DNA of 64,000 nt from Arsenophonus sp046530735 (GTDB lineage Bacteria; Pseudomonadota; Gammaproteobacteria; Enterobacterales; Enterobacteriaceae). The position numbers were made by a program, and so were the translations under genes. The DNA lies in assembly GCA_046530735.1 (NCBI GenBank), contig JBHEQV010000003.1, forward strand, positions 124,001-188,000. Direction: 5' to 3'. Under the pieces are notes generated by a model that worked only from the letters and a program-made list of their open reading frames with translations, ran no database searches and was not told where the DNA came from. Positions 9,976 through 20,950 of this stretch are shown piece after piece (position 1 is the stretch's first letter; every line of letters begins with the position of its first letter).

Positions 9976-10838
9976 TATTAACCTGGCCTTCACCAGCAAA
10001 GCTTAACTTATTTCTCTATATTATCGGACGTAGAGCTGATGGCTACCATCAACTTCAGACCCTATTTCAATTTCTTAATTATGCTGATGAAATTACGATT
10101 AAACCACGTGAAGATAATCAAATTCGGCTACTTACACCCTTTATTAATTTACCAGAAGAAAATAATCTTATTGTTAAAGCAGCGCGTTTATTACAGCGTT
10201 ATTGCCTTGAAATAGGCCACGCTGATGATTATCAAGGTGCGGATATTTATGTTAATAAAAAATTACCAACGGGTGCTGGATTAGGTGGGGCCTCGTCTAA
10301 CGCAGCAACCACATTAATTGCTTTAAATTACTATTGGAAAACTCATATTGATGATAATAAATTAGCCGATCTTTCCCGTCAGCTCGGTGCAGATGTTCCA
10401 GTATTTGTAACCGGTTATGCCGCTTTTGCAGAAGGCATCGGTGATCAACTTTCTCTATCCAATCCGAAAGAAAAATGGTATTTAGTGGTTCACCCGGGAA
10501 TAAATATTTCTACTAAACAAATTTTTTCTGATCCGGAATTAAAAAGAAATTCAGAAAAACGCTTGTTAAGTGCTTTATTACAAAGGCCATTCAAAAATGA
10601 TTGTGAACCAATTGCAATAAAACATTTCCCTGAGGTTGAAGAGCTTATTTTATGGCTGCTAGAATATTCATCATCACGTCTTACCGGCACAGGTGCTTGC
10701 GTTTTTGCTGAATTTGAAACTGAAGCTGATGCTAGTAAAGTGTTAAATAAAGCCCCAGAGTGGGTGCAGGGATTCGTTTCGCAAGGCGTTAACCAGTCTC
10801 CTTTACATACATTCCGCGCTGGGATTTCCAGATATTAA
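9972..10838 (+). CDS. ispE: 4-diphosphocytidyl-2-C-methyl-D-erythritol kinase
   Basis: GHMP-family kinase that phosphorylates CDP-methylerythritol in the MEP isoprenoid pathway. I choose the ATG at 9972 (MILTWPSPAKLNLF) over the in-frame ATG 15 bases upstream, because it aligns with enteric IspE and places the catalytic lysine at residue 10 and aspartate at residue 141 (LGADVPVF). The ATP loop PTGAGLGGASSNAAT spans 99-113. Length is then 288 residues, near the usual 283-289. Start overlaps the lolB stop as ATGA. It forms the lolB-ispE-prs run of enterics. Confidence 0.96.
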   Translation: MILTWPSPAKLNLFLYIIGRRADGYHQLQTLFQFLNYADEITIKPREDNQIRLLTPFINLPEENNLIVKAARLLQRYCLEIGHADDYQGADIYVNKKLPTGAGLGGASSNAATTLIALNYYWKTHIDDNKLADLSRQLGADVPVFVTGYAAFAEGIGDQLSLSNPKEKWYLVVHPGINISTKQIFSDPELKRNSEKRLLSALLQRPFKNDCEPIAIKHFPEVEELILWLLEYSSSRLTGTGACVFAEFETEADASKVLNKAPEWVQGFVSQGVNQSPLHTFRAGISRY

Positions 10839-10899
10839 ATCAATATAATAATATTTTTAGTTGATAACATCTTTATAGACGAAATCCTGAGGTTTTTAC

Positions 10900-11847
10900 G
10901 TGACTGATATAAAACTTTTTGCTGGAAATGCTACACCGAAACTTGCTCAACGTGTTGCCAATCGACTTTATACGAGTCTTGGAGACGCTATGGTTGGTCG
11001 TTTTAATGATGGTGAGATTAATGTACAAATTAATGAAAATGTCCGTGGTGGTGATATTTTTATCATACAATCAACGTGTGCCCCAACAAACGACAATTTA
11101 ATAGAGCTTGTTGTCATGGTTGATGCACTACGTCGTGCATCTGCCGCTCGGATCACTGCTGTCATTCCCTATTTTGGTTATGCACGTCAAGATCGGCGTG
11201 TACGTTCAGCGCGTGTGCCTATTACAGCTAAAGTAGTAGCCGATTTTCTTTCCAGTGTTGGCGTTGACCGTGTTTTAACTGTCGATCTCCATGCCGAGCA
11301 AATCCAGGGATTTTTTGATGTTCCAGTAGATAACGTTTTTGGTAGTCTGATCTTGTTAGAAGATATGCTACAACAAAATCTAAACAATCCGATTGTCGTT
11401 TCACCAGATATAGGCGGCGTTGTACGTGCTCGCGCCATTGCTAAATTATTAAATGATACCGATATGGCCATTATTGATAAACGTCGGCCAAGGGAAAATG
11501 TTTCTCAAGTTATGCATATCATTGGTGATGTAGCTAATCGAGACTGTGTATTGGTTGATGATATGATCGATACTGGGGGTACCTTGTGTAAAGCTGCTGA
11601 AGCACTTAAGGAACGAGGAGCTAAACGAGTTTTTGCTTATGCTACCCATCCCATATTTTCTCGAAATGCTGTCGCTAATATTAAAGATTCAGTCATTGAT
11701 GAGATTGTTGTTTGTGATACTATCCCATTATCAACTGAAATCAAACAACTCAATAAGGTTCGCTCTTTAACACTATCAGGCATGTTGGCTGAAGCTATTC
11801 GCCGTATCAGCAATGAAGAGTCAATTTCAGCGATGTTTGAACACTAA
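10900..11847 (+). CDS. prs: Ribose-phosphate pyrophosphokinase (PRPP synthase)
   Basis: Makes PRPP from ribose 5-phosphate and ATP for nucleotide, NAD, histidine and tryptophan synthesis. The product has 315 residues, exactly the enteric length. It carries the flexible loop YFGYARQDRR near residue 100, the metal and ATP site DLHAEQIQGFFD near 130, and the ribose-phosphate loop VDDMIDTGGT at about 219-228. The start codon is GTG at 10900, giving (M)TDIKLFAGN, in line with enteric homologues; no in-frame ATG nearby fits. It is one of the most conserved proteins in the window. Confidence 0.97.
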   Translation: MTDIKLFAGNATPKLAQRVANRLYTSLGDAMVGRFNDGEINVQINENVRGGDIFIIQSTCAPTNDNLIELVVMVDALRRASAARITAVIPYFGYARQDRRVRSARVPITAKVVADFLSSVGVDRVLTVDLHAEQIQGFFDVPVDNVFGSLILLEDMLQQNLNNPIVVSPDIGGVVRARAIAKLLNDTDMAIIDKRRPRENVSQVMHIIGDVANRDCVLVDDMIDTGGTLCKAAEALKERGAKRVFAYATHPIFSRNAVANIKDSVIDEIVVCDTIPLSTEIKQLNKVRSLTLSGMLAEAIRRISNEESISAMFEH

Positions 11848-11905
11848 ATAATAACTACGTTTAATTAAATTTTTAATAACTATATTTATTAACTTACTAT
11901 TACTG

Positions 11906-11934
11906 AAAACTCTTTAATATTATCATGGAGTTTT
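11906..11934 (+). terminator. Possible weak terminator after prs
   Basis: A 7-bp perfect stem, AAAACTC (11906-11912) with GAGTTTT (11928-11934), is separated by 15 bases and ends in a T-rich run about 60 bases after the prs stop. The stem is AU-rich, so it would be weak. Confidence 0.3.
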
Positions 11935-12107
11935 ATTTACTGCAAGACACGTCATCAGCGATGATGTTTATCAAAATTTCGCAACCACACCAATAACAAT
12001 CAGTAATGCCTTCATTACTACTAATCATGGTAAATCCCTAACCGAATCAGAACAGCAATAAAAATATTGATTAATAATCTTCCGCTAAATATTCAAGCAG
12101 AGACCTA

Positions 12108-12289
12108 ACTATTTAGTCCAGGATAATTATAGATCTTGGCGTTTACAGTTATTTTCATGGAAAGATAGCTATATAGGAATACAATTGATGGAAAATATGA
12201 TGATGAGTCCCTACCTTCAAACAGGTACAACATCTAAAATTAGTGTTGCTCTTCAGACAACTAATGAGCCTCATCTACTATGATTAAGC
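12108..12289 (+). mobile_element. IS481-family remnant, 5' end (copy B, left half)
   Basis: This stretch is colinear with the 5' ends of IS481 copies at 21.77-21.96 kb and 47.75-47.93 kb, and with the reverse complements at 33.0-33.2 kb and 55.1-55.3 kb. It stops after a shared 'aagcgttat' and resumes at about 13.38 kb, on the other side of an inserted IS1595-like element. A 55-residue open stretch here (containing RSWRLQLFSW) looked like a conserved protein but falls inside the repeat. Confidence 0.65.
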
Positions 12290-13382
12290 GTTATGGCATT
12301 TCCAAATTTACCATTGCTAAATGGTAAAACAAAATGATGTTGATCATCGTCTATATTGGTGGAGGTTGTTGTTTTTCTTACAAAAAATTTATAGCTACAT
12401 CTATATTTTAATTGTTCTGGTTTTAAAAATCTTCTCTAGGTCAGATAATTCGACAAATAAAACGATTCTACACCATGAAATCTACTCAGCTAGCCTTTTA
12501 ATTGGCTGATATAACTGTTCATATTTTGAATCTAGAGTTTCTTATCAATAACTCTCTAATAATCTATTCTTATTTAGGGAATGATAACTATTTTCATTCT
12601 TGATGGCAAAGATTTCATACTTCTTTTCTCCATCCAAGAAAAGAATTGACTCTTTATTGATGGTTGGTTCAAGAAAATAACTAATTCACTTTTCATTAAA
12701 CTCTTCAATAATCTCATTTCTCACATTGCCATGCAATCTTGAGCGATTAATAGTGAGATTCGTTCTTTCCTTTTATCCACTACTCTTGCATGTTTTTTAG
12801 CTTTCCTATATGTAATATAATGCATCCTTTTAAAGGATTCATAGGAAAATATTTCGTAAACTTCAATAATACCACTTAATATACTTAAGTTGGCTGCTTC
12901 TGGTGAAGCAAGAAAGCAGGGACAACATATAAATGTTGTTTTAAAAATTAATACCTATTTGTTTCGCTAACTCTCGTAAAGTAAAGTTATTTAACTTATA
13001 TCACAAACAACTAAACCATTATCCTTGTGATGTAGTTTCTTTAGCAGATTTCTAGTAAGATTGTTAAATCTTTTTATGCGATTTGGGATTTTATAACAAT
13101 ATTGTTTTAATTTTAATGAATTCGTGTTGTAGCGTTCTCCTCTACAACGAATAGTATGTTCATTATGACAATAATTGTATGATATACTAAATGAGTTGAT
13201 TAAATGTATCAATACATATAATCCAACAGATTACTACCGAACCAACTAATGAGACCCTTCCCTCCCTTCCCAGGAGGGAGAAAAACTCTCTTTTATCTGT
13301 ATGACTGTTTTCTTTTTCATGCTAACCGCTGTAGCGAAAATCCTTCATATAAAATATGAAATTTCTACTAACAACCTTTGCT
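12290..13382 (-). mobile_element. IS1595-like element (copy B) nested in IS481 copy B
   Basis: Reverse complement is colinear with the intact-length copy at 57.44-58.53 kb. The right edge, read backwards, begins like that copy ('aaaggtt-ttag' then 'gccatgaaaa'). Length of about 1.09 kb agrees with the other copies. It sits at the same position in IS481 as copy C at 21.96-23.03 kb. No usable frame remains; the 62- and 73-residue open frames here are fragments or antisense. Confidence 0.6.
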
Positions 13383-14222
13383 AAAATACTCTTAGATTAC
13401 AGCCATATTCTTCATAATTTTCTGATAACCCTGTTACCTGTTCAAGAAGTTATAGTAGTTTTCTTGCGAAAAATATTTTTCTTCCTCTCCACGATCTTCT
13501 GCAGAGCCCCATCTTATGCAAATTCCTAAATCTTGTGTTGATCACATCTGGTCTAAATTACTGTTTATTCAGGCATAGAAAAAAATTTACATAAAAAAGC
13601 AAGAAAAGGATCGAAGCCAAAATTATAAAGTATTTATAGCTAGAAGTCTACTTATTTAGAGATATATGTAAAATATCCTTCTGCAAATGCTAAATGAGAA
13701 ACTTTACGACGTTATCTTTTCTAGATATAAATTGTGCAACTAAATAGGTTTTTACTTATATTTATAAGTGTAATACTACAGTCAATGTTCGATGCTTCTT
13801 ATCTAATTTTAACCGATAATGCACAATGACTATCCATCGAGTACTTACAAAATGGCAAAGAATTTACAGACCGCGCCTTTTAGGCTACGAAACCATTCAA
13901 CAACTGAAAACAGGAATTTAACTATTTGTGTACAGAACTTGACATAGAACACTGACTTTTAGCCTACCGCCCAACCCATTCATACTCACATACTCAAATG
14001 AATTATATGGTCGAGAGATTTAATGGAACATAAGGAATCTACAAAGTCATCATTTCAATTCTAATCAAGAGCTTGATATCAAGGCTGAATCAATATATTT
14101 GCCTGTACAATCAAAAATTACATCAATCAGTATTGAGGTGTAAAACTCTATTACAGTCTATGAAAGATTACTTATAAGTTAAATTTATATTATTTAAAAA
14201 ATCATTCTTTCTTATAGGAAGT
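13383..14222 (+). mobile_element. IS481-family transposase remnant (copy B, right half)
   Basis: Plus-strand pieces match an IS481-family transposase in order: 'EVIVVFLRKIFF' near 13.45 kb, 'NGKEFTDRAF' near 13.86 kb (the DNGKEF catalytic region), 'MVERFNG' near 14.01 kb, and the ending 'LQSMKDY' near 14.15 kb. Frames shift repeatedly. Downstream, 14223-14399 holds nothing I can assign. Confidence 0.85.
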
Positions 14223-14399
14223 AACCAATATTAGAGTAATAATTTTCCAATAAAGATTGAGAGGGACGCCCGATCACATTAGATATGATTTAAATTATAA
14301 ATCTATACATAAAAGTATTTTTTAGAAAAATAGCTTTTATATAGCTAATCTGAATAATTTATTTTACTGTCATAAAATTTAATTTTTATACTCAAGAGT

Positions 14400-15790
14400 T
14401 ATTAGAAAATATAGTGTATGATTGGTTAGACTTTGCTCTGATGCTTCATTAATCTGTTCTCCATTCTTAAATTAGATATTATTTACCAACAGAGTCATAA
14501 CAGATTAAACCACTGAGAGTTGGTTTCAGTTATTCTGAGCAGACTGCAGCAACTTAAATAGGATTGAAAGATTGTTTTTCGAATCATAGCGATTTTAGGA
14601 CATCCGCTTCATAGACTTATTGTCAAAAAAAAAGCTAATTCAATTGGATTCGTCGTTCTTATGATTCTAATGTGATCACAGAAAGCCATAAAATAGCAGG
14701 CGTTCTTGTTCGATCTTTCTCAAACTTTTTCATCGCTGTAGGATACGTTGAAACCCTGTTAATAAAACATCAAAGGTTTTTTATTAGAGGCATCACGGCT
14801 CTCTGTTAGCCAAATCTTCCGTAGATCACCCTTAATTTTCAATTCTATGCCTTTAGGAGTGAAGTTAACAGATTAGCTATTTATATAGCTAATAGCGTTT
14901 GTGCTATATGCTCTGAAATATATTTACCATTTCCTTCTAAAACTAAGGGAGCCCCATCTTCCGCAGTAAGCCTTGTGAGGTACGCTTAAGCAATGCCAAT
15001 TTTCAAGGCTCATTAAGAATGTTCAGATGAGTTTGCTTCTAGTTTTTGATAAGCATCTTCGACTATAATTAAGTCTCCTTACGTTCATGCGCAGTCCACA
15101 GCTCAGATATAACTAGCAGGAAAAGACGATGAGGTTCCTGATAATAAGGATTGCAATCAGGCAAGAAATAAACATAAGTGTATCACTTAAATTAAGTAGG
15201 CACCATTGTCTATGCTCTTCAAGCGATTTCCGTTTCAGTTTACTGATGACACTGCAGAGAAAGAGTATGTTATTTTCATCGATAATTCCACAAGAGCTTA
15301 GTGAAAATTACTGATGTATATGTCTCGCCAGATATCCCATAGTAGCAACTCTTCGAGATTTTGTATGCTTTAGATAAGGCGGTAGCAACGAGCTATTGAA
15401 GGACATTCAGTTACCGCTGGAATTTTCTAATCTTAGGTATTTTAATCTAAAAATGGCCAAATACCAGTCTATGATCCGAGGTAACAAATAACTGTTATGA
15501 ACAGAACTATATATGAGACCGCTGTAGACAAAGCAGCATTGAGCATATTGCTGTAACATAGATCTAGCTCTGTCTCAACAGAGATGCCTATCAAATAGAT
15601 AGAATTATTACGGATGCGTTCATGCAAGCGATCATGGTAATATTCGGTTTCAGGAAAATCTATAGGGTAATTTTATGGCATATCATCTCTCTGATATTAA
15701 AATCATTCACGATATAAATCAATAGGATACATCAGAATCTCTGAAACTCCACGCACCAGTAATGAACATAACTCTGCACTCTGTTATTAG
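14400..15790 (-). mobile_element. IS256-family remnant (copy L)
   Basis: Colinear with the minus-strand IS256 copies at 28.11-29.54 kb and 36.59-38.00 kb. All share a 'ttcttaaattagat-tt' block near the left end and a 'ggcatatcatctctct' type block near the right end. No transposase frame survives. It ends about 50 bases before pth, so the pth promoter lies in or next to the element's 5' end. Confidence 0.75.
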
Positions 15791-15839
15791 AAAAGGTAAG
15801 CTATATTCTTTAATTAAAACCACTAAATAGTGAAAAAAT

Positions 15840-16433
15840 ATGGCAAATAAAATAAAATTAATTGTCGGTCTGGCTAACCCAGATTCTGAATATATACTGA
15901 CTCGGCATAATGCCGGTGCCTGGTACGTCGAATTATTAGCCAAGCAATGCAATCAATTACTAAAAAAAGAAAATAAATTTTTTGGTTATACTACTAGTGT
16001 TAACTTAGCAAATAATGATATTCGTTTACTAATACCGACAACATATATGAATCTCAGTGGAAAATCAGTGTTAGCATTAGCTAGTTATTATAGCATAAAA
16101 CCATCTGAAATTCTTGTTTCTCATGATGAATTAGATTTAATGCCAGGAAGCGCTAAGATAAAATTAGGCGGCAACAATGGCGGGCACAATGGTCTTAAAG
16201 ATATTCAAAACAAACTTGGCAACAACCCTAATTTTTACCGTTTACGCATCGGTATTGGTCATCCAGGTAATAAAAATAAAGTTGCCAGTTTTGTGTTAAA
16301 TAAACCTTCTTTACAAGAACAAAAATTAATCGATGACACCATTAATGAAGCAATACGTTGCACATCGATCTTGCTTAATGAAGGGGTTGATAAAGCAGTA
16401 AACCAGTTACATACTTTTAAGGCATCTAATTGA
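15840..16433 (+). CDS. pth: Peptidyl-tRNA hydrolase
   Basis: Releases tRNA from peptidyl-tRNA that drops off ribosomes; essential in bacteria. The 197-residue product has all catalytic and binding residues: N13 (GLANPDSEY), catalytic H23 (TRHNAGAW), N71 (TYMNLSGKSV), D96 (SHDELDLMPG) and N117 (GGHNGLKDI), each three positions after the E. coli numbering. In enterics it lies near prs with ychF downstream. Here ychF is gone without trace and both sides are dead IS DNA. Confidence 0.97.
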   Translation: MANKIKLIVGLANPDSEYILTRHNAGAWYVELLAKQCNQLLKKENKFFGYTTSVNLANNDIRLLIPTTYMNLSGKSVLALASYYSIKPSEILVSHDELDLMPGSAKIKLGGNNGGHNGLKDIQNKLGNNPNFYRLRIGIGHPGNKNKVASFVLNKPSLQEQKLIDDTINEAIRCTSILLNEGVDKAVNQLHTFKASN

Positions 16434-16514
16434 TATTATTATAATATATCTTTAGTAAATTATATTTACGTGTATTATTATTGATGAATTCATTCATATT
16501 TACAATTAGCGATA

Positions 16515-17770
16515 CGTGATAAGTTATACTTACTTCTTGGTGATCAGGTTTTTGAGATGCTGGGTATCCTGCTAATAGTAGGCATGTAGGATACTCCATT
16601 CATAATAGTTATTTATTGTCACAACGAACTATATAAATTGCTATTGGTGATATTAATATTAAAGTGCCTAAGATTAGGAGATCGCAACGGCAACAGAATA
16701 TCCTTTAAGAACTTCTCACTACACCTTGTCTAAGTGTGAAAAAGCTACAAAGAGTTGCTCCTCATGCCGATATGCATACGAGAAATATCCACCAGTAATT
16801 TCACGAAAAGCCCTAGTGGGCTTTCTCAATGATAAACGCATGATCTCTCCTCTCTGCTAATACCATTAGTAGATTAAAACAGTAATAGCTTGAAGAGTAT
16901 AGATAATGGCGGCTGCGTGATTTAATGATACACGTTACGTTTATTTTTAATAAAAAGCATATACCGTTTTGTTAGTCAAGCTGATCGTCTTTGTCTTCTG
17001 CTAATTTATCAGTATCACTGCATGAAAGTAAGGAGATAACTGCAGCCAAAAGTGATTATCAAGAGTCAGAAACGCACTGAGCCGAACTTCTGGATGATCG
17101 AACAAGCAGTATTCCTTAACTATATATTTCCTTAGCTTGTTATGGAAAACAATGCTTTGATTTTTAGAATGTAATAGTAAAGATATTCCAAGATACGCAA
17201 CATCAGTGTTATTAGGTACATAAAAACAAATAGCTAATGTGCTGGTGTTTACTTTTCATAGAGGTGAAACTAAAAGTTATTGGTAAGAAAAGACTACGAG
17301 GGAAATATGACTACCAAAGAGCCGTGATGCCGATAATAAAATCCTTGATATTTTTTAGAAGGTTTTTAGCGTATCCTGCAGCGATTAAGAAATTGGAGAA
17401 AGAGCGAGAAGAATGGCTAATATTCTACAATTTTTTATCAGCGCGCTGGGCATCATAAAAATTACGAATCCGATTTAAGTAGGCTTTTGTGATAGTGAGC
17501 TATGAAGCCATGTGTTCGAAGAGCTATATAGTTTGAAAAACAACCGTTTCAATGGTTTCTTAGCTTTCCTGTCTGTTCAGAAAAGCTGAAAACCGGATAA
17601 GTAGGTTTTATCTGCTAACTATGGTAATAGAGAGTATCCAATTTAAGAATGGAGAGCAGATTTATAAAGAATTAAGTAGAACGTCGTCTGATTGGCATAC
17701 AGCTGATTTTCTAATAACTAAAAACAAATAAGCACTTATAGGATAGAATACTTCCTATTAATTAGAGAAA
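16515..17770 (+). mobile_element. IS256-family remnant (copy M), internally deleted
   Basis: Plus-strand pieces match an IS256-family transposase: 'VKKLQRVAPH' with 'KALVGFLNDK' near 16.75-16.83 kb, and 'AAIKKLEKEREEW' followed by 'NFLSARWAS' near 17.38-17.46 kb (in homologues 'YPKA..CLxKDREELLxFYxFPAxHW'). Compared with copy Q at 62.5-63.85 kb, roughly 100 bases near the 5' end are missing. The 73-residue open frame at 17237-17458 is a fragment of this transposase. Confidence 0.8.
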
Positions 17771-17810
17771 ATTTTTTTATAAAAAATTAATGAAGAGAGG
17801 AATAAGTAGC

Positions 17811-18320
17811 TTATTTTTTTATCTGCATAATAACGGTATCACCTACAACAACAGAACCAGTTAGTTTAGTTAGCTCTTTTATTTCATCCATATTAGAAAT
17901 AACCACAGGTGTTAATGTTGATTTTGATTTTTCTTCTAATAACGGAAGATCAAGTTCAACCACTAAATCGCCTTTTTTTACTTTTTGCCCTTCATCTGCT
18001 ATACGGGTAAATCCTTTACCTTTTAATTCAACTGTATCAATACCAAAATGGACAAATAATTCAATACCATTATCTGATTCAATAGAAAATGCATGGTTTG
18101 TTTCAAATATTTTACCAATAATCCCATCAACTGGAGCAACAATTTTATTACCAGTAGGTTTAATAGCAATGCCATCACCAACAATTTTCTTAGAAAAAAC
18201 AACGTCTGGAACATCTTCTATATTAACAATTTTACCTGAAATTGGAGCAACAATATCAATATTACCAATGCTATTTTTATCATCTAAAACCAGTGATTTG
18301 AGTTTGTTAAACAGACCCAT
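17811..18320 (-). CDS. crr: PTS glucose-specific enzyme IIA (EIIA-Glc)
   Basis: Cytoplasmic phosphocarrier that takes phosphate from HPr and passes it to glucose-type IIBC permeases; in enterics it also signals to adenylate cyclase and permeases. The 169-residue product has the phosphorylated histidine at 91 (LFVHFGIDTVEL) and its partner H76 (NHAFSIESD), in the E. coli arrangement shifted by one. The gene follows ptsI with a 54-base gap. A strong ribosome binding site, AGGAGA, lies about 6 bases before the ATG, so it may be translated well on its own. No PTS permease is in the window, so the sugar served is unknown. Confidence 0.96.
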   Translation of the reverse strand: MGLFNKLKSLVLDDKNSIGNIDIVAPISGKIVNIEDVPDVVFSKKIVGDGIAIKPTGNKIVAPVDGIIGKIFETNHAFSIESDNGIELFVHFGIDTVELKGKGFTRIADEGQKVKKGDLVVELDLPLLEEKSKSTLTPVVISNMDEIKELTKLTGSVVVGDTVIMQIKK

Positions 18321-18374
18321 AGATCTTCTCCTAATTAATTATTTTCTTATAGGATCAAGAGTTAGTTGATAACT

Positions 18375-20102
18375 TTAACAAAGTGTTTTTTCTTTAATAA
18401 ATATTTCAACCAAATCCATCAATTCCTTTGCTGTCGGTTTATTAAGAGCTTGTTCTGCTAATATTTTTGCATCTATGTAATTTGCATTTCGAATAATTTT
18501 TTTAATATTTGGGATTGAGATTGCACTCATACTAAACTCATCTAATCCCATACCAAGTAATAATAGTGTAGCACGTTCATCACCAGCAAGCTCACCACAC
18601 ATACCTGTCCATTTAGCTTCTGAATGAGAAGCATCAATAACTTGTTTAATAAGTTTTAATACAGAAGGAGACATTGGATTATAAAGATGAGAAATTAAAT
18701 TATTCCCACGATCAACAGCTAAGGTATATTGTGTTAAATCATTAGTTCCAATACTAAAAAAATCAACTTCTTTTGCTAAATGATGTGCAATAACTGCAGC
18801 TGCTGGTGTTTCAATCATTATCCCAACTTCAATTGATTTATCGAAAGCCTGCTTTTCCTCGATTAACTGCTGTTTAAGTATTCCTAACTCTTCTTTCAAA
18901 GTACGAATTTCTTCTACAGAAATAACCATGGGAAACATAATACGTAGCTGACCAAAAACAGATGCTCTTAAGATAGCACGCAATTGAGCATGTAGGATTT
19001 CTTTGCGATAAAGAGAAATGCGAATTGCTCGCCAACCAAGAAATGGATTTTCTTCTTTTGGTAGGTTCATATAGGGAAGATTTTTATCCCCACCAATATC
19101 CATTGTACGAATAATAATAGCTTGTGGATCCATAGCTTCTGCAACTGCTTTATAAGCCTCAAATTGCTCTTCTTCGCTAGGTAAATTATTACGATCCATA
19201 AAGAGAAATTCAGTACGATACAGGCCGACACCTTCAGCACCATTACGCTCAGCACTTTCTAGATCACGTACAGTAGCAATATTTGCACAAACTTCAACTT
19301 GATGACCATCTAAAGTTATTGCTGGCAAATCTTTCAATTTTGTCAGCTCGTTTTTTTTACGTAAATATTCTTTTCTAATTTTCTTAAGTTTGCCAATTTC
19401 GCTATCAGATGGATTTTGATAAATATGATTATTGATAGCATCTAAAACAATATAATCGTTTGATTGGATATTCTTCGTTGCATTGCTTGTGCTAATAATA
19501 GCCGGAATTTCAAGCGATCTAGCCATAATTGAAGTATGAGAAGTGCGTCCGCCTTTATCGGTAATAAAGCCAAGAACTTTCTTTAGGTTTAGTTGTGCTG
19601 TTTCAGATGGGGTAAGATCCACTGCAACCAAAATGACTTCTTCAGTAATTGAACCAAGATCAACAATAGACATCCTTAAAATATTTTTTAGTAGGCGTTT
19701 ACCAATATCTCTGACATCAGCAGCACGCTCCTTAAGATATTCGTCATTTAATTCTTCTAATACTACGGCTTGCTCTTCAATCACTTTTTGGGCTGCTGCA
19801 TCTGCAGTTTTTCGCTCTTTTTTTATGAAAGAAAAAATTTCTTCTTCAAGTTCTTTATCTTCAAGCAGCATTATATGACCTTCAAATATTTCTGCTTTTT
19901 CTTTACCAAGATTTTTTTCTGCGGTTTTTTTTATCATTTTTAATTGTGCTATTGCTTTTTCGCGTCCATCGATAAAGCGATTAATTTCACTGTTAATTTG
20001 GTCATCAGAAATTTTCTTTTGATTGACAACAATTTGTGTTTCTTTAAGAATTAATGCCTTACCGAAAGCGATACCTGGTGATACTGAAATTCCTGAAATC
20101 AT
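18375..20102 (-). CDS. ptsI: PTS enzyme I (phosphoenolpyruvate-protein phosphotransferase)
   Basis: First step of the PTS relay: autophosphorylates from phosphoenolpyruvate and passes phosphate to HPr. I choose the ATG at 20102 (MISGISVSPGIAF), nine codons inside the longest open frame, because it matches enteric PtsI, is preceded by AAGG about 9 bases upstream, gives the standard 575 residues and puts the active histidine at 189 (GGRTSHTSIMAR). The PEP-binding C-terminal barrel is complete, with GVGLYRTEFLFM, VGIMIETPAA and GMCGELAGD (active-site cysteine). It lies between ptsH and crr in the canonical operon; the spacing to ptsH is about 140 bases, wider than in E. coli. Confidence 0.96.
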   Translation of the reverse strand: MISGISVSPGIAFGKALILKETQIVVNQKKISDDQINSEINRFIDGREKAIAQLKMIKKTAEKNLGKEKAEIFEGHIMLLEDKELEEEIFSFIKKERKTADAAAQKVIEEQAVVLEELNDEYLKERAADVRDIGKRLLKNILRMSIVDLGSITEEVILVAVDLTPSETAQLNLKKVLGFITDKGGRTSHTSIMARSLEIPAIISTSNATKNIQSNDYIVLDAINNHIYQNPSDSEIGKLKKIRKEYLRKKNELTKLKDLPAITLDGHQVEVCANIATVRDLESAERNGAEGVGLYRTEFLFMDRNNLPSEEEQFEAYKAVAEAMDPQAIIIRTMDIGGDKNLPYMNLPKEENPFLGWRAIRISLYRKEILHAQLRAILRASVFGQLRIMFPMVISVEEIRTLKEELGILKQQLIEEKQAFDKSIEVGIMIETPAAAVIAHHLAKEVDFFSIGTNDLTQYTLAVDRGNNLISHLYNPMSPSVLKLIKQVIDASHSEAKWTGMCGELAGDERATLLLLGMGLDEFSMSAISIPNIKKIIRNANYIDAKILAEQALNKPTAKELMDLVEIFIKEKTLC

Positions 20103-20243
20103 AATTATTACCTTACTAGCAATGAACAAAAAATAGTTACCTCATATGACTAGCATTAATATTTATAGTTAAATAGATATCCCCAGATAAAGGTATCCAG
20201 GGATTAAAAAATAGAGGATAAATGTTACATTGCCCGTATTTCA

Positions 20244-20501
20244 TTACTTCAATTCAGCTATTAGCTTAACTAGATCTTCTACTGCTTTCTGCTCATCTTC
20301 ACCTTCAGCAGAAATAGTGATAACAGTTCCCTTAGTTAAGCCAAGTGTTTGTAGTTTAAATAAACTTTTAGCGCTTGCAGACTTTCCATTATAGGAAAGT
20401 GTAATTTCAGAAGAAAAATTTTTTGCCTCTTTGACAAACTGAGCCGCAGGGCGAGTGTGAAGACCATTAGGTGCTGTGATAGTAACTTCTTGTTGGAACA
20501 T
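20244..20501 (-). CDS. ptsH: Phosphocarrier protein HPr
   Basis: Small PTS phosphocarrier between enzyme I and the sugar-specific EIIA proteins. The 85-residue length is exact. The active histidine is H15 in NGLHTRPAA, and the regulatory-type serine at 46 (KSLFKLQTL) is present. A GAGGAAA ribosome binding site precedes the ATG by about 6 bases. It is first in ptsH-ptsI-crr. The 74-residue open frame overlapping it in another frame is a shadow. Confidence 0.96.
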   Translation of the reverse strand: MFQQEVTITAPNGLHTRPAAQFVKEAKNFSSEITLSYNGKSASAKSLFKLQTLGLTKGTVITISAEGEDEQKAVEDLVKLIAELK

Positions 20502-20950
20502 ATCATTTTCCTCAACAAACTTAATATTTTTATATTAATATTTTTATTAGTAAACTCCAAAATATTTTAGCTGAAATAATCTAAATTTGTGTACTACTTT
20601 TCAGTAAAAATAAAAGAAAAATGTTTTTAATATATTAACAATCATAAATTCTATCTATATAGAACATTATAGGCAGACATTATAATTTGCCTAGTTTATG
20701 TCTTATTTTATAAAAATATACTATTTATTTTAAAAAATTTAGATTATTGAAATAATTAATAACTTAAATATTAAACTTGTTTTTAAAAAACATCTTAATA
20801 CACACTAAACTTTGATCTACAACATAAAAAGCACTTTTAAAGTGATTTTTAACTAATTGTTCATAAAATAGTTAATAAATTAATTTAGCAACAAAAATAA
20901 ATCTGTATTTTAATAATATTCACCGGAAAAAGGTAAAACAACCAAAATAT
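20502..20950. other. ptsH upstream region
   Basis: Very AT-rich, with no gene. In enterics this interval holds several ptsH promoters with CRP control. I could not pick a convincing promoter pair or CRP box by eye, so only the location is noted. Confidence 0.4.

Noticed and set aside
10490..11649. Several open frames of 60-94 residues antisense or out of frame within ispE and prs
   Set aside because: They lie wholly within well-conserved genes in other frames and have no family features of their own.
12120..12290. A 55-residue open stretch with RSWRLQLFSW, looking like a conserved unknown protein after prs
   Set aside because: The same DNA recurs at 21.77-21.96 and 47.75-47.93 kb and, reversed, at 33.0-33.2 and 55.1-55.3 kb, all as the 5' end of IS481. 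The open frame is chance.
19543..19878. 111-residue open frame opposite ptsI
   Set aside because: Antisense shadow of ptsI; serine/arginine-rich text typical of reverse reading, with no ribosome binding site or homology.
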